This document shows, one piece after another, positions 11,955 through 23,820 of a stretch of DNA of 64,000 nucleotides; position 1 is the stretch's first letter, and every line of letters starts with the position of its first letter. Source of the stretch: Perilla frutescens (Eukaryota; Streptophyta; Magnoliopsida; Lamiales; Lamiaceae); contig BRKX01000011.1 in the NCBI GenBank assembly GCA_026008535.1, positions 50,948,183-51,012,182 of the forward strand, written 5' to 3'. Below the pieces are notes generated by a model. It did no database searches. It was given only the letters and a program-made list of their open reading frames with translations, and was not told where the DNA came from. A program made the translations under genes and the position numbers.

Positions 11955-12696
11955 TGTAACACAAAATTTGTATTTAATTTAATAAAACACAAAACGTGTA
12001 CAACAGATGATCTTCGGATCAAAATATATTTATACGAATCCAATCTCTATTTTTTCTCTAATTCTTCTCTTCAAAACTTGATCTTCAAACGTTGAAATCT
12101 TCAGAATAAATTTGTCTCTTTGATTTTCTCGGACTTGTTGTTTGAACTTGGCCTTTGAAGTTTTCGGGGAAGATTTATATCCTCGATCTTCTTTGACTTG
12201 GTCTTTAGTTTTGATAACGTTAACTCGGAGGGCCGACGCCTTGTTTCCAGATCAAACGCCAATTTCGGAATGAATTTGATGAAGCATGTCTTTGACTGCC
12301 TTGCTTATGGATCGAACGCCGTCTTCAGAATGAATTTGATGAAAAACGTCTTGAATATTTGAGAGAATTTCACTTATGAAATTTCTTCTCAAATTCTTGA
12401 ACTCTTCAAATGACTTCTGGTATGATTTTCAACTGATACGGAGGCCCCTATTTATAGTTGTAGGGAGAGATATCTAGAGCTGATGTGACACTATCTCATT
12501 GGCGGTTGGAAATTGATATAGATCTTTTGAAAGATATTTACTTGCTGCTAAAGACTTTTAATATTTATCATATAATAATATCTTTATTATTTAAATATTT
12601 TATTTAATTTTGGATTTCATAAGATTTCAAAATTAAATAAATATATAAAAATTAATAAAAATATTATTTATATTTTATAAATTTTCAGTGCCTACA
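11955..12696 (-). repeat. 5' LTR of the gag-only element
   Basis: 742 bp; on the minus strand it begins TGTAGGCACTG and ends GTGTTACA, the canonical TG...CA. It is followed on its outer side by the CTCTC target duplication and on its inner side by the putative primer-binding site. It differs from the partner LTR by scattered substitutions and small indels only. Confidence 0.9.
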
Positions 12697-12701
12697 CTCT
12701 C

Positions 12702-14690
12702 CATCAACTATTAAGCTATATCTTTCATAAGATTGTAATGGTAACATTCACAAACTAATAATCGTTATTGGAAGATTATGAATTTAAATTATGTGAACAT
12801 TTTTTAGCTGAATTATTATAAATACACCAATGAATAACAATGACCGATAATTAAATAAATCACATCCAATAAATGATATAGAGGTCCTACATGGTTGATT
12901 GGCTGTATGTGTAGTAAAATGTCATCCCCATTGACTAAAAATTGTTTAAGTTGGTTAAAAATACATGGGGACATTTGGAGTGGAAGTGGAGGTGGCGGTG
13001 GTGGGAGAGAAAATCATTAAATCGTGTCAATTGTTATCATTATTTACTTTGGTAATAATTGGATGTTGCCACATTTCAATTTCAATCTTGCTTTTTTGAA
13101 AACGTGACTTTGCCTAAAGAAGATGCTGCCTCAATTCATCATTCTTTTATACTATTCCCCAAATTCCCACCTCCACGCTTTTTGCTTCTTTTTCAAAATC
13201 TTTTTGTTTATTTTTTCTTTCTTTCTCTCACGTAATCTATTGAATTATAAACGTTATTTAATAGACACTAGCTACTTATATAAATATTTATAAGTAACTT
13301 TGAAAAATTAAATAACTCCCTACACTATGATGTTTCATGTAGTTTTTCAATTTTTATTAGGGGAGTTTAAATCGTAAATGATACTATGTTTCAATTTTTC
13401 ACTCTCCACATTAATATGTTAAAGATGTTGAAAAATTAAATCACTCTCTATGATGTTTCATGGAAAATTACACAATTCCAAAATGTTAAGGTTGTGATAA
13501 AAATGTCATGAACTATAATTATTTACATTTTATATTCCAAACTATTGATATGTTAATAAATTTATTTTGAGAGCCAAATTTCAGCGAATGAACTCACTTT
13601 TAATGACATGTTGAAGGCTTTCAAATGAAACCTACAATTATACTCTAATTCTCCAACATGTCAATTAAAAGCAAACCAAGTGGGTTTTTTGTTGTCAAAA
13701 TTATTATTATATTAATAGTATGGGACACAAATATAACTAGTCACATATAATTTGTGATATTTTTATTATAATCGTAATAGTTTGAAATATAGTGTGTAAT
13801 TTTCGGAACGACATAGACTTGTTGCACGTAGATAAGATATCGTAGGCTAAAGGGTTAGGAAACGGAAAAAAGAAAACGTAAAAGATTTATAGGTTGGAAT
13901 GCAATAGGATTAGGAAGCAATTGAAAGGCTAGAAAAAGACAATTTATAATTAGCATGGGGGACAGATAGTATATTGTCAACATAAATTTAACACCCTTTT
14001 CCCGCTTTTTATCTCTCTTTATGGACTTTGCAACAAAATTTCCTATTTTCTGTTACTTTCTTATTTGTAAAAAAAAAAAAAGGTGTTAATACCTATGTTT
14101 TTTGAATAATGTTTTTAATTTTTAGCGTGACATATTTAAATGTTACCAATAGAATATGACATACAATAGTTTTTCACTCGAAAATTAGACTGAACAAATT
14201 ATCCAAAGCCGGCTGTTGATGGTGAAGTCAACTTAAATTTTGTCACCGAAATTCAAACGTCCCTTCATGGAATATGACTGAATTGATAATCACATTTTGT
14301 GACTTTTTTAATAATTGCAAGTCTCGATGCCTGATTTGATTATGTATGATGATTAATGATTTATGCCTTTTTCTTAACAAACACGCCCGATAATTTGTCA
14401 TCCAATTTTTGCTATTTGTATTCACGAATATTGATTTTTTTTTTAATTAAAGCCTTATGCATCGTAATTACAACATGATTTATTCAACAAAAAAACTTAA
14501 AAATTAAAATTATTGAAAATATACAAGGATTTATAGGTTAGAACGCCAAGTGCAGTTCAATTGAGCGAAGGGGGCAAGAAAGCAAAAATGTCAACAGAAA
14601 AACAACCTTTTCCCGCTTTTCCCCCCCTTTTTTAATTTTTATTATTTTTTTCCGCCATTTTCTATTAGCTTTTTCTTGAATTTCAAGAGC
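12702..14690. other. Gene-free AT-rich stretch
   Basis: No gene, repeat structure or transposon end that I can support. The distal promoter of the BTB/NPH3 gene may lie in its right part. Confidence 0.4.
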
Positions 14691-14889
14691 AGGAAACGAA
14701 AACCCACGCATACATAGAGTGATATCCTTTATTTAGGCACAATTTTTGGCAAATAATGCTTTTCGGGATTGAGAAAGTATAGCTTAATAAAGTTGTCTTT
14801 TTTTGGAACATGCCCCACCAAATAGGCCCAATGGTTTGGACAACGTATGATTTGAAGACAAACTGTTTGAGGAAAATGCCCAATGAACT

Positions 14890-15023
14890 CTACCAACAAC
14901 AGGAACATCTCTCAGTGTTGCTCTGTCTCTCTCCTCAGCTTGTTTCAATAACCCCACATTCTTGTTTTCTCTCTCTCTCAAACTTCCAGTTCTTCTGTCC
15001 CGGATTTCGCCGGTTGCTTTTCC
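14890..15023 (+). promoter_or_regulatory. Probable 5' leader of the BTB/NPH3 gene
   Basis: A CT-rich stretch with TCTCTCTC runs at about 14923-14980, leading to the ATG at 15024. CT-rich leaders are common around plant transcription starts. No clear TATA box was identified. Confidence 0.35.
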
Positions 15024-17625
15024 ATGGACAAGCATCACCAGCAGCAGCTGCCTCTGTCGAAGAGTGCTAGTCAGCGTTGCAGTGAATGGTTATTTCTTGA
15101 TTCTTTTGTTTGCGTGTTTTGTGTTTAGGAGTTGTAGTTATCACTAACTGAAATTTTATTGATAGAAATGCTAGTTGATGTGGTTGGGAATTACGTTTCT
15201 TGATACTAGTCCCATTTTCATGCTGTTGTTGGTTGGTTTCTTGTTACTGCGGAAAATCCTTGACATTTTCAGTTTCGCTCGGAGAATTGTGTTTGAGCTT
15301 GTTTTATGATTCAGTTTTCCTTGCTGCAATTCATGTAGAGTTGGGGGATTGAAGAGAGTGTCTTCGATAAATATATGAAAGCTGGTTTTATTACAATGTG
15401 ACAGTTTTTATAATTCTCTAACCGCCGCTGTTCTTACATCTTTATAGGGTGTTTCGTGATGTTCCAAGTGACATAATTATCGAAGTGGAGGGGGGTACAT
15501 TTGCATTGCATAAGGTCAGGCTCTGCACTTCTGTAGTTCATATATCTAATTAGTGAACTTCGTTCATGTTTCTTTATGGCATGTTAAGCAAGCCAAATGG
15601 GAAAAGTTAGGTTTTTTGCTATTAAAGTTGTGATTCTTGAATGTGGGGCTCCTACACACTTGTGTGACATATTGATATAGTGCAGATTAGATGCTAAAAC
15701 TTCAAGATCTTTATCTCATCAAGATACGAAGGAGATAATACCATTAAAATGTATAATAACTATGTGCAGCCCGCTAGACAAACAGCGATCATGGTAGCAG
15801 ATATTACGAGAAAAGTCATGCAAAACACATCTCAACTTGACTCATGAAAAAAAAATGTTGAAAATACACAAGTCCATCCTTTTCCTTTAGGAAAACAAGC
15901 CTCCTAGCAGAGAAAGGTTAATAGACCATCTGTGTCAAAACAATGACAAGAGATAGGACTCATTATTTAGCTCAGTAAGAGGGGGGACTCATTTATTTAG
16001 CTGAGTTATCATGAATTTAGGATAAGTTGTCTTGTATTTCCGTTATATACTTGAAATATGAAGATACAAAAATGGCCGATCTGATTATTTTACTTTATAG
16101 CCTCTGTTTCGTTTATATTCTACTTCGTTTTCATAGCTTCAGCTGCCAGAATAGGTAAATTGGCAATTGATGGGAAATTTAGATCAATCTATGAGTACGC
16201 TCATTTAGATAAGCCTCATTTTGCTATCTTTCTTTCTTTTCTTTTCTTTTTTTTCTTTTTTTGAAATTATGATTTTTGGGGGGCAATGAACAAACATTGT
16301 TTATCCAGTATAACAAGAGTTCTATGCATATAATACTATTGCAGTTCCCTCTTGTTTCACGAAGTGGACGATTACGGAAGTTGGTTGCAGAACACCGGGA
16401 ATCTGATGTGTCGAGGATCGAGCTTGTTAGCCTACCAGGAGGTGCTGAGTCATTTGAGCTGGCAGCCAAGTTTTGCTATGGTATTAATTTTGAGATCACA
16501 GCTGCAACTGTTGCTCAGCTGTGCTGTGTTTCTGATTACCTTGAAATGACTGAAGAGTACTCAAAGAACAATCTTGGTTCCAGAGCTGAAGAATATCTTG
16601 ATAGTGTTGTATGCAAAAACCTCGAAATGTGTGTTGAAGTCCTTCAGCAATGTGAGAACCTACTTCCACTTGCAGATGAGCTACATATTGTCACTCGATG
16701 CATTGATTCTATAGCTTCCAAAGCTTGTGTGGAGCAAATTGCTTCGAGTTTCTCACGATTGGAATACAGCAGCTCAGGGAGACTTCACATGAGCAAGCAA
16801 CCCAAATGTGAAGGAGACTGGTGGATTGAAGATATTTCAGTACTTCGCGTTGACTTGTATCAAAGGGTCATAACTGCCATAAAATGCCGCGGTGTGAGGC
16901 CAGAAAGTATTGGGGCATCACTTGTAAATTACGCAGAAAAAGAGCTAATCAAGAAATCCGGCCTATGGAATCAGCCCAACCAGGCTGCAGTTGATCCAGT
17001 ATCAGGTGCAAGCAGCAATGAACGACTTGTTGTTGAGACGATTGTTAGTCTCCTCCCTGTAGAGAAATTTGCTGTTCCTGTAACTTTTCTGTTTGGCATG
17101 CTGCGAAGCGCTGTGATGCTTGATTGCTCGGTTGCTAGTAGGCTTGATCTCGAGAGGAGGATAGGATCCCAGTTAGATATAGCAACTCTAGATGATCTTT
17201 TGATCCCTTCTTTCCGACATGCTGGTGATACATTGTTTGATGTTGAAACTGTTCACAGAATATTGATTAACTTTTCTCAGATGGATGATAGTGATGAAGA
17301 GATGGATGAGGAATCTGTCTTTGAATCTGACAGTCCTACTTCACCCTCTCAAACCGCGTTGTTTAAGGTCTCTAAACTGGTGGATAATTATCTGGCTGAG
17401 ATTGCACCTGATGCAAATCTCAAGCTCAATGTGTTCGTAGCTATTGCAGAAACTTTACCAGAACATGCACGAACTGCCCATGACGGGTTATATCGAGCTA
17501 TTGATATTTACCTCAAAGTAAGTAATGCACCCTTCTTTGTTATCAAAAGCTGAAGATCACTGTATTGTTTAGTTACCTGAATTAATAAAATTACTTCTGG
17601 CCTGTATCCTGTTTCTGTGTGTGTG

Positions 17626-17661
<36 letters not shown>

Positions 17662-18217
17662 TAAGTTTAACTGATTCCAAATTTTTTCATGTTTACAGGC
17701 TCATCAAGGTTTATCAGAACCCGATAAGAGAAAGCTGTGCAAACTGATTGATTTCCAGAAACTATCACAGGAAGCTGGAGTGCATGCTGCACAAAATGAA
17801 CGCCTTCCTATCCAATCAATAGTCCAGGTGCTGTACTACGAGCAGATAAGACTACGAAATTCCTTGTTTTGTTCCTATCCAGATGAAGATCCGAAGCCTA
17901 TCCAACAATCATGGCGGATCAACAGTGGAGCTAGAAGTGCTGCAATGTCTCCCCGCGACAACTATGCTTCTTTAAGACGTGAAAATAGGGACTTGAAGCT
18001 TGAGTTGGCAAGGATGCGGATGAGACTAAATGATTTGGAGAAAGATCATGTTTATATGAAGAGGAATTTGGAGAAGTCCAGTTCAAGAAAATTCATGAGT
18101 TCCTTTTCAAAGAAGTTTGTTAAGCTGAATATCTTTGCCCATAGCTCTTCGCGGGGATCAACCTCCCCATCGAAGCAGTCTCCGATATCAGAGTCTAAGT
18201 TTACAGAGAGAACATAA
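15024..18217 (+). CDS. NPH3/BTB-domain protein, At5g48800-like (NRL family)
   Basis: Plant-specific adaptor with an N-terminal BTB/POZ fold and an NPH3 domain. Such proteins (NPH3, RPT2, NPY) work at the plasma membrane with phototropins or AGC kinases, or as CUL3 substrate adaptors. Exons: 15024-15088, 15448-15514, 16345-17517 and 17699-18217; about 607 residues. The exon 1/2 junction splits the Trp codon of EWVFRDVPSD. Seen: BTB about 23-130 (FALHKFPLVSRSG, LPGGAESFELAAKFCYG, DYLEMTEEY); NPH3 domain about 203-480 (DWWIEDISVLRVDLYQRVI, PSFRHAGDTLFDV, KLIDFQKLSQEAG, NERLPIQSIVQVLYYEQ); a coiled coil about 525-555 (LRRENRDLKLELARMRMRL); a Ser-rich basic tail with SSRKFMSSFSKK. Similarity to remembered At5g48800 is very high along the whole length. 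Convergent with the DUF4228 gene. Confidence 0.95.
17615..17656 (+). repeat. Compound (GT)n(GA)n microsatellite in intron 3 of the BTB/NPH3 gene
   Basis: A short (GT)n tract followed by about 14 GA units, within the 181-base intron 17518-17698. It lies about 40 bases upstream of the acceptor. Confidence 0.9.
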
Positions 18218-18522
18218 TCAGCATTCTCTAATAGGTATTTCAGTATTTTCTTAATCCTTCACTGCTATTGATGAGGAACTATGGATATATCATCTATAAT
18301 CTTCAATTTGCTATTTTTTGACCTTTTCGTCGCTTTCTTGGTGACTCTGTAAATACTCTGTTGGGATTTGCTTTACCAACAGAAAGATTGAAATGATAAA
18401 GAGTATGAATAGCATCTCTTTGTGTATGGCTTTGATGTACTCTCATTAGTAGCACACACATGCTTAGCTTCCAATGAAGGGAGATTCTTGCCAACATGAA
18501 CATGCCATTTATACGGATTGTT

Positions 18523-18524
<2 letters not shown>

Positions 18525-18572
<48 letters not shown>
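18525..18572 (+). repeat. (TA)n microsatellite
   Basis: About 24 TA units followed by an A/T-run, 310 bases downstream of the BTB/NPH3 stop codon, within or just past its 3' UTR. Confidence 0.95.
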
Positions 18573-18580
<8 letters not shown>

Positions 18581-19088
18581 TTGTCTTTGTTTATGAAAAG
18601 TTTCTTGTAATTGTTTTGCTTCCGAATCTTCAATACCTATAATTTCATCATATCCTTCAAACTTCATGGCTACAAAGTAGAAGGAACACCATCTCGGATA
18701 TATATATATCTTTGGGATGAATTTATTCTCACTATCTAAATTCAGTCAAAATTATCCTTGGCATATTTATTCTTTTCTCAATGTTGAATTCAGAATTGAT
18801 AAAACTACGATTTGCTATTTGTGGAAACAACTGAGTTTCATACAAAACCCTGTAGAAAAAAGGCTGAAATTGGTCTCCACAGGCTCCTCATGGTGATATG
18901 AGATCTTCGGTGTTACATCTCATATTTCATAATCACTACCACTATATTAGATAATGTCATAAATGTACACATGATGTGTAGTAGTGAAGCTAGATAAACT
19001 GAACCGCCTCATGGCTTCGCATGTATACATGAGTAAAGCCTACCACAGATATACTAATGGAGAAAATACAACCTTGGCCACCAACTTT
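18573..19088. other. Convergent intergenic spacer
   Basis: Shared 3' region of the plus-strand BTB/NPH3 gene and the minus-strand DUF4228 gene. No further gene seen. Confidence 0.5.
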
Positions 19089-19814
19089 TCAACCAGATTC
19101 CTCCGCCTGATGAACAGGAGTCCCCCTCTGGCTACCAGGGACAACAATTGGAGACGAAAAACTCACCTTCAACTTGAGCTTTTCCTGGCCACTACCAGGC
19201 TTCCTCAGGCAAGGCTTAGCTCTCTGCAACACCAACAGCTCGCGGCTTGTAACTGTCGGCCTCCCACTCTCCAACGGTGAATCCTGGCTCTCCTGATGCA
19301 GCTGCTCGAGTCTTCTCCGCATCTCTTCCCATGACTCGTAAAACAGCTCCTTGTAAAAGCCTCCATTGTCAAAATCTTGATCATCAACAACGCTGTTATG
19401 GTTGTGATCATAATTAGCTGCATGTCTCCTGCGGTATCTGTCTTCATGTTGGTTACTACGATGATGATGATCACCATGATCTGTGGTTGATCTCCTATGA
19501 TGTCTGTCTTGATTCAGTGACTGTTGAGACTGCTGCATTTTGTCCTTCATGACTTTGTCCACTGTGTGGAGAGGCACAAGGAAGAACACCTTTCCGGGCA
19601 CAAGGACTGAGTCGGGTCGAACGACTATCCAAGGGTATTCGAAGAAGTCGGGCCGGGTTATGCAATGCCTCGGATACCTTCTCATGATCTCCCTTGCGGG
19701 GACTGGATCCCGGAATATCTCAACTTGGCCGCCCGGCCGCACTACCTTTAAGAAAGCACTCTTCTGTGGGGAACTTTTTTTTTCTTGTTTCTTGCTTCTT
19801 GTTAGAACCCCCAT
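19089..19814 (-). CDS. PADRE/DUF4228 domain protein
   Basis: A member of the plant-specific PADRE (DUF4228) family: small, mostly uncharacterised proteins often induced by pathogen or abiotic stress. I choose the ATG at 19814 (MGVLTRSKK), giving 241 residues. The frame stays open to an ATG at 19901, but a TATA-like CTATAAG at 19878-19885 lies between the two. Seen: the PADRE core about 20-82 (FLKVVRPGGQVEIF, RRYPRHCITRPDFF, RPDSVLVPGKVFFLVP); an unusual His/Arg/Asp/Gln-rich low-complexity stretch about 90-145; a short charged helix (SWEEMRRRLEQLHQES); and the usual C-terminal LKVSFSSPIVV block. No membrane segment and no intron. No biochemical function is established for the domain. Confidence 0.88.
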   Translation of the reverse strand: MGVLTRSKKQEKKSSPQKSAFLKVVRPGGQVEIFRDPVPAREIMRRYPRHCITRPDFFEYPWIVVRPDSVLVPGKVFFLVPLHTVDKVMKDKMQQSQQSLNQDRHHRRSTTDHGDHHHRSNQHEDRYRRRHAANYDHNHNSVVDDQDFDNGGFYKELFYESWEEMRRRLEQLHQESQDSPLESGRPTVTSRELLVLQRAKPCLRKPGSGQEKLKLKVSFSSPIVVPGSQRGTPVHQAEESG

Positions 19815-19877
19815 TTTTTTTCTTGTTTGTGGATGTGGATGAAGGGGGAAGGGGGCATGATCCTCCAGAGGGATGTT

Positions 19878-19885
19878 TCTTATAG
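19878..19885 (-). promoter_or_regulatory. Candidate TATA box of the DUF4228 gene
   Basis: CTATAAGA on the minus strand, about 65 bases upstream of the ATG at 19814 and downstream of the alternative ATG at 19901. It favours the inner start. Confidence 0.45.
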
Positions 19886-19901
19886 ATTTTTGGTCGATCA
19901 A

Positions 19902-20618
19902 ATTATGACAAATTAAGACGTGGTATCTTAGGTTGGCCTTCTTGGGTGATGTGGGATATTTGTAGCTACTTCTTAGTTTAATTGACTTTGATATTGAAAG
20001 GGGAAAACGTGTTGATTTTGTTTGTTTTCATGAAATTGTAAGTTGACATACCAAGTTTGAACCTTGTGCTATGTAGTTTTCACCCTTCTATGCTTATAAT
20101 CTCGAGTTGTTTCTTCTTAATTTTAATTTGGGATTTGATCTTTGATTCTCTTCAAGGGGTAAACCTTACCTCCACATCTATCTGTATTGTCTCTAATCTA
20201 TTGCAATCTATTCTAAAATTTGGATTATATACAAAAACAATCTCTAAATTGTGGGTTATACATACGTGTTCTTTTTTTTTGAAGTTTTGATTGTGATATC
20301 ATGAGTCATGAGTCATACAAAAAGTTGTGTTAATTTCATCAATGTTAAATTGATTAATCCCATAAATTAGGTAACAGTAAACATTAACACTACGAACTAG
20401 AAAACAATAAGAGCGAAATCCACACAGAAAAAGCCAAATTCATGAATAGCTAAGAATATAATAGAAAGATACCCAATGTGAAGTTTCTTGAAGAGTACAA
20501 GAAATGAAACACAAAAAGCAGTCCTCAAACACCACAAAAGTAGAAAAATCCTGCTATCTGTAGAATTGATTCAAGATCTCAATTGTAGGGTTTTCTAGAC
20601 CCTAAAGAAACTGCATCC
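19902..20618. other. Intergenic: DUF4228 promoter side and cytochrome b5 3' side
   Basis: No gene recognised. It should contain the DUF4228 upstream region on the left and the 3' UTR of the minus-strand cytochrome b5 gene on the right. Confidence 0.45.
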
Positions 20619-22702
20619 TTAGGCAGATGATTTGGTGTAGAAACGCACGCCGACAGCCACACCCAAGATAACGAGGGGAACCAGAAACTGTAGGAGCTTG
20701 ATGATGAAACCTGATGATTTGTCCTGGTTGGCCTGTGCCTGCTTGGGAGGCGCGTATGTGGTCGAGGCCTTACTGGGAACGGATGATGAATCAATGTCGC
20801 CCACATAGTACTCGTCCAACATTGCTCTTGCAGTTGAGCTGTGGCCGACATCCTCAAAATCATCAGTTGCATCCTTCCCTGCAAAGTAGTGGAACCACCA
20901 ACATTACATATGTTGATCTGACTTGAATTAGTTGGACTATGTTAGAAGGCCGTGTTACCTGTTGAAGTCAGCAAAACTTCATCACCACCTGGATGATCAT
21001 CCAAGAATTTAGTCACGTCATAAACCTGTTAACGACAATTCACCTCGAGTATTAATATAGCAACTAGTGTCTTATAAACTGCACAAGAACACATGCTTTA
21101 CTTATACAGCACGTTCAAAATCTCCAAATTCCACAAGTAAACATGCTCTTTCATTACATGTTTCCATATGTCACCCTTGGTAATGCATGTTTATATAGCC
21201 ACATCAAAACACCTTTAATTCAGAAGAGGTTCAAGCTCCATTGAGTTTAACACGGTAAACTTTTAACACATTAACGAAATCCATCAAGATAGGCCGAAAA
21301 ATTATGTTGATACTCTCATACTCTCATTAAGCATAATTCGATTTATAAATATAACAGTTGGGGTTGATAATCTCCCCACTGTGAGGAGGGGCAAAAAAAA
21401 TCTAGCCTTTCAATTTTTTTGCCCAAAGTTGCATCATAATTCATAGGGTTAAGGGCTGGATTTAGTTGAAAATACAGTTCATTACACTCATTATATCAGG
21501 AATAGTAGAAATGCAGAACTAGCAAAGAGCCAATTACCCAAAGACCAAAATAAGTGCAAAGGAAATTACAACTGTTGACATAGTTCATTTATGATCATTT
21601 TACAATACGAATACATGGCTAATAGAAAAGACGTTACTTCCACAACATGCCAAAGGAAAAGGTTCAATAAAGAACAACATGATTCCTTAGGTGGCGTAAA
21701 ATAGAGTTGATGGAAAACAGAACAGAGACAACTAAGTTGAATGCTCACCGGAATCCATCCAAAAGATATACAGATTGGAGACATAGTTGGTTTATGATCA
21801 TTTTACATAAAAAGTACTTGGCCATTTGAAAAACACAGTCACTTCTTGCAGCATGTCCACAAAAAAATGTTAAATAAAGAACCAACAGCAACAAAATTCC
21901 TTAGGTGGCGTGGAATGGAGGTCGGCACAAAAAAGAACAGAGCAACTACAGATTGTTTAAACGCTGACCAGCTTCCATCCCAAAATAAAAAAAAAAAAAT
22001 TACACTAGCTGCATGTAAACCATTTAGTCCATACATTGTTATAAAAAAAGCTTGGGAACACTAAAATGCATCAAGACTCCCCAAATTTCTCACCACCGAG
22101 TCGCAACATACCTACCTCACTGAATGATAATTCTATGAGGCTCCTTATCATAATAACAATACATAATCTCAAGGATGAACTAAAGAACACATGTTATGGA
22201 GACAATTTAACCAAAAAAATTTGAGTTCGAGAAACATGAAACGAAACCCCAACAACGAAAGATCCAATCTTCCTTCTATTCAACAGTAACATCACAACAG
22301 ATACTTTTTGTCGGAACATCAAACCGCAACTGAAACATAACCAAACTCAGATGCTCCATCCAAGATCTGATCCAAAACCCCACAATCATGATAACATACA
22401 AATAACACTGATTCTAACGATAACTAAATTCAATTTCTTCCTTTCAAAAATAAATCAACAACCTTAAAACAAGAAACTCAGAAAAAAAAAACAATTCAAA
22501 CTGATCGTGTATCCCACAAACACAGTTGATCACAGTTCCCAAAATCCACAAAAAGATCCGACCCAAATAATAAAACCTTAAAAATTAAAAAGTTTTTCGA
22601 TATAAACGATGATAAATCAATTACCTTGCCGCTAATTAGGAGCCAACAGTCCTTGTTGGTGTTATGCTGAGAAACCTCGGCCAAAGTAAAAAGCTTAGAC
22701 AT
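20619..22702 (-). CDS. CB5: Cytochrome b5, ER tail-anchored
   Basis: Electron carrier that feeds desaturases, hydroxylases and some P450s at the ER surface. Exons: 22702-22625, 21025-20959 and 20878-20619; 134 residues, the normal length. Seen: N-terminal FTLAEVSQHNTNKDCW; heme-binding FLDDHPGGDEVLL with axial His37; second axial His61 in DVGHSSTARAMLDEYYVG; a polar linker; and a C-terminal membrane anchor about 106-128 (FIIKLLQFLVPLVILGVAVG) followed by the short basic tail RFYTKSSA, typical of ER tail-anchored isoforms. All junctions are GT-AG; intron 2 splits the Gly49 codon. Intron 1 (22624-21026) is long, about 1.6 kb, and contains a local duplication (listed separately). Confidence 0.96.
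21575..21981. repeat. Tandem duplication (about 205 bp) inside cytochrome b5 intron 1
   Basis: The segment 21575-21770 is repeated at 21779-21981. Shared landmarks in order are GACATAGTT..TTTATGATCATTTTACA, AAAGAAC.ACA, ATTCCTTAGGTGGCGT, AACAGAG.CAACTA, GCTGACC and TTCCATCC. The copies are clearly diverged. Confidence 0.8.
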
Positions 22703-23042
22703 TGGATACAAGTTAATTAGACGAAATTGAGGGAAAAAGAATTGAATCGGCTCAAGATCGAGGATTCTGGCAGTGAGAGAGTGATGCTGTAGATTTCAAT
22801 TGTGCGGTGGGGTTGGTGAGATTAGAAAAGTTTGGCTGCGAAATCAGCTTGTCAACAACCAGGTCGGAGATTTAAGTTAAGTGCCATAAATATATAGATT
22901 TTTTTTTATTAATCTAGAAATCGAGTGACAAATTATTTATTAAATATAATATTATAAAGATTATTTTATCACAAAAATTAAATTTCCGAAATGCCTACCA
23001 AAATTTTGCGTATTGCCATTTGCATTAGTAATAGTAGTAGGG

Positions 23043-23195
23043 TGGTTATCACGTGGTTGAGGTGTCTACGGATTTGAATTTGACATATATGATTAAAAAT
23101 AAATAAAATATAAGGAATTAAAATTCAATGGTTGAGGTGTCTATGAATTTGAATTTGACGTATATAATTAAAAATAAATATAATAAAAGGAAGAG
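23043..23195. repeat. Tandem duplication, period about 75 bp
   Basis: GTTGAGGTGTCTA.G.ATTTG followed by AATTTGACNTATAT.ATTAAAAATAAATA occurs at about 23056-23110 and again at 23133-23188. Confidence 0.8.
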
Positions 23196-23204
23196 CAATA
23201 GGCC

Positions 23205-23820
23205 GAATGAGCACTTGAACTATATGATTAGTCTTACTTAGTCGTGCATAGTTTTTTGACTAAAAATTCACACTTAAACTATTTAAAAAGTACAACAATT
23301 CATAAACTATTAAAAAGGTCAAACTGACACTTAACGTTAATATATTTAGATTTTTCGATTAAGTAAAATGATTAAGTAAAATATGTCAAACTTAATTCTA
23401 TCGTCTATGAGATGGGACAAATTGAAACCATGATCAAATAGCCCACACTAGAGATGTTCAAACTCATTTTTTTTTAATTTCAAAATTCGACACTAAATCG
23501 GTGTCGAGATTTGCAATCTAATCAATGCGTACAAATCATTATCATCGATATTTCTCCATATAATTATTCCATCATTCGATACTCGATTGACAAATTGAGA
23601 GTGTAACTATAAAGCCTATGACTAGGACTTTACATCCATACCCTTGTTGTAGGGTATCATAACTCAAATCAATCATAATTAATCCAAAGAATTTATACAC
23701 ATTTTAATTAACGAAAAAAATTAACGGTGTTAAATGTAAAGTGTAAATTGATATATTTTGAATAGTTGAAGGGAGTATTGTATTTTTTAAATAGTTCATA
23801 TTTGAACTTTGACCATAATA
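23205..23820. mobile_element. Probable MITE with long, diverged inverted ends
   Basis: The left arm (about 23208-23345) and right arm (about 23700-23815) are inverted copies. The left reads ACTTAAACTATTTAAAAAGTACAA and later CACTTAACGTTAAT; the complement of the right reads GAACTATTTAAAAAATACAA and later ACATTTAACACCGTTAAT (each in parts). The ends are too diverged to set exactly and no target duplication was confirmed. Confidence 0.45.

Larger units (their letters stand above)
9235..12701 (-). mobile_element. Gag-only (TR-GAG-like) Ty3/gypsy LTR retrotransposon, minus strand
   Basis: Complete non-autonomous LTR element of 3457 bp. It is bounded by a 5-bp target duplication CTCTC (9235-9239 and 12697-12701). 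The two LTRs, 9240-9985 and 11955-12696, are about 744 bp and very similar by eye, so the insertion is fairly recent. Element polarity is minus: the 5' LTR is on the right. Immediately inside it, on the minus strand, is TTGGCACGCCCAGTGGGACC, a plausible primer-binding site. Next comes a broken gag (11773-11000), then a long tandem array (10005-10935). A purine-rich GAGGGGGCA just before the 3' LTR fits a polypurine tract. No protease, reverse transcriptase, RNase H or integrase is present between the LTRs. The gag resembles Tat-lineage gags. This organisation fits plant TR-GAG elements. Confidence 0.9.
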
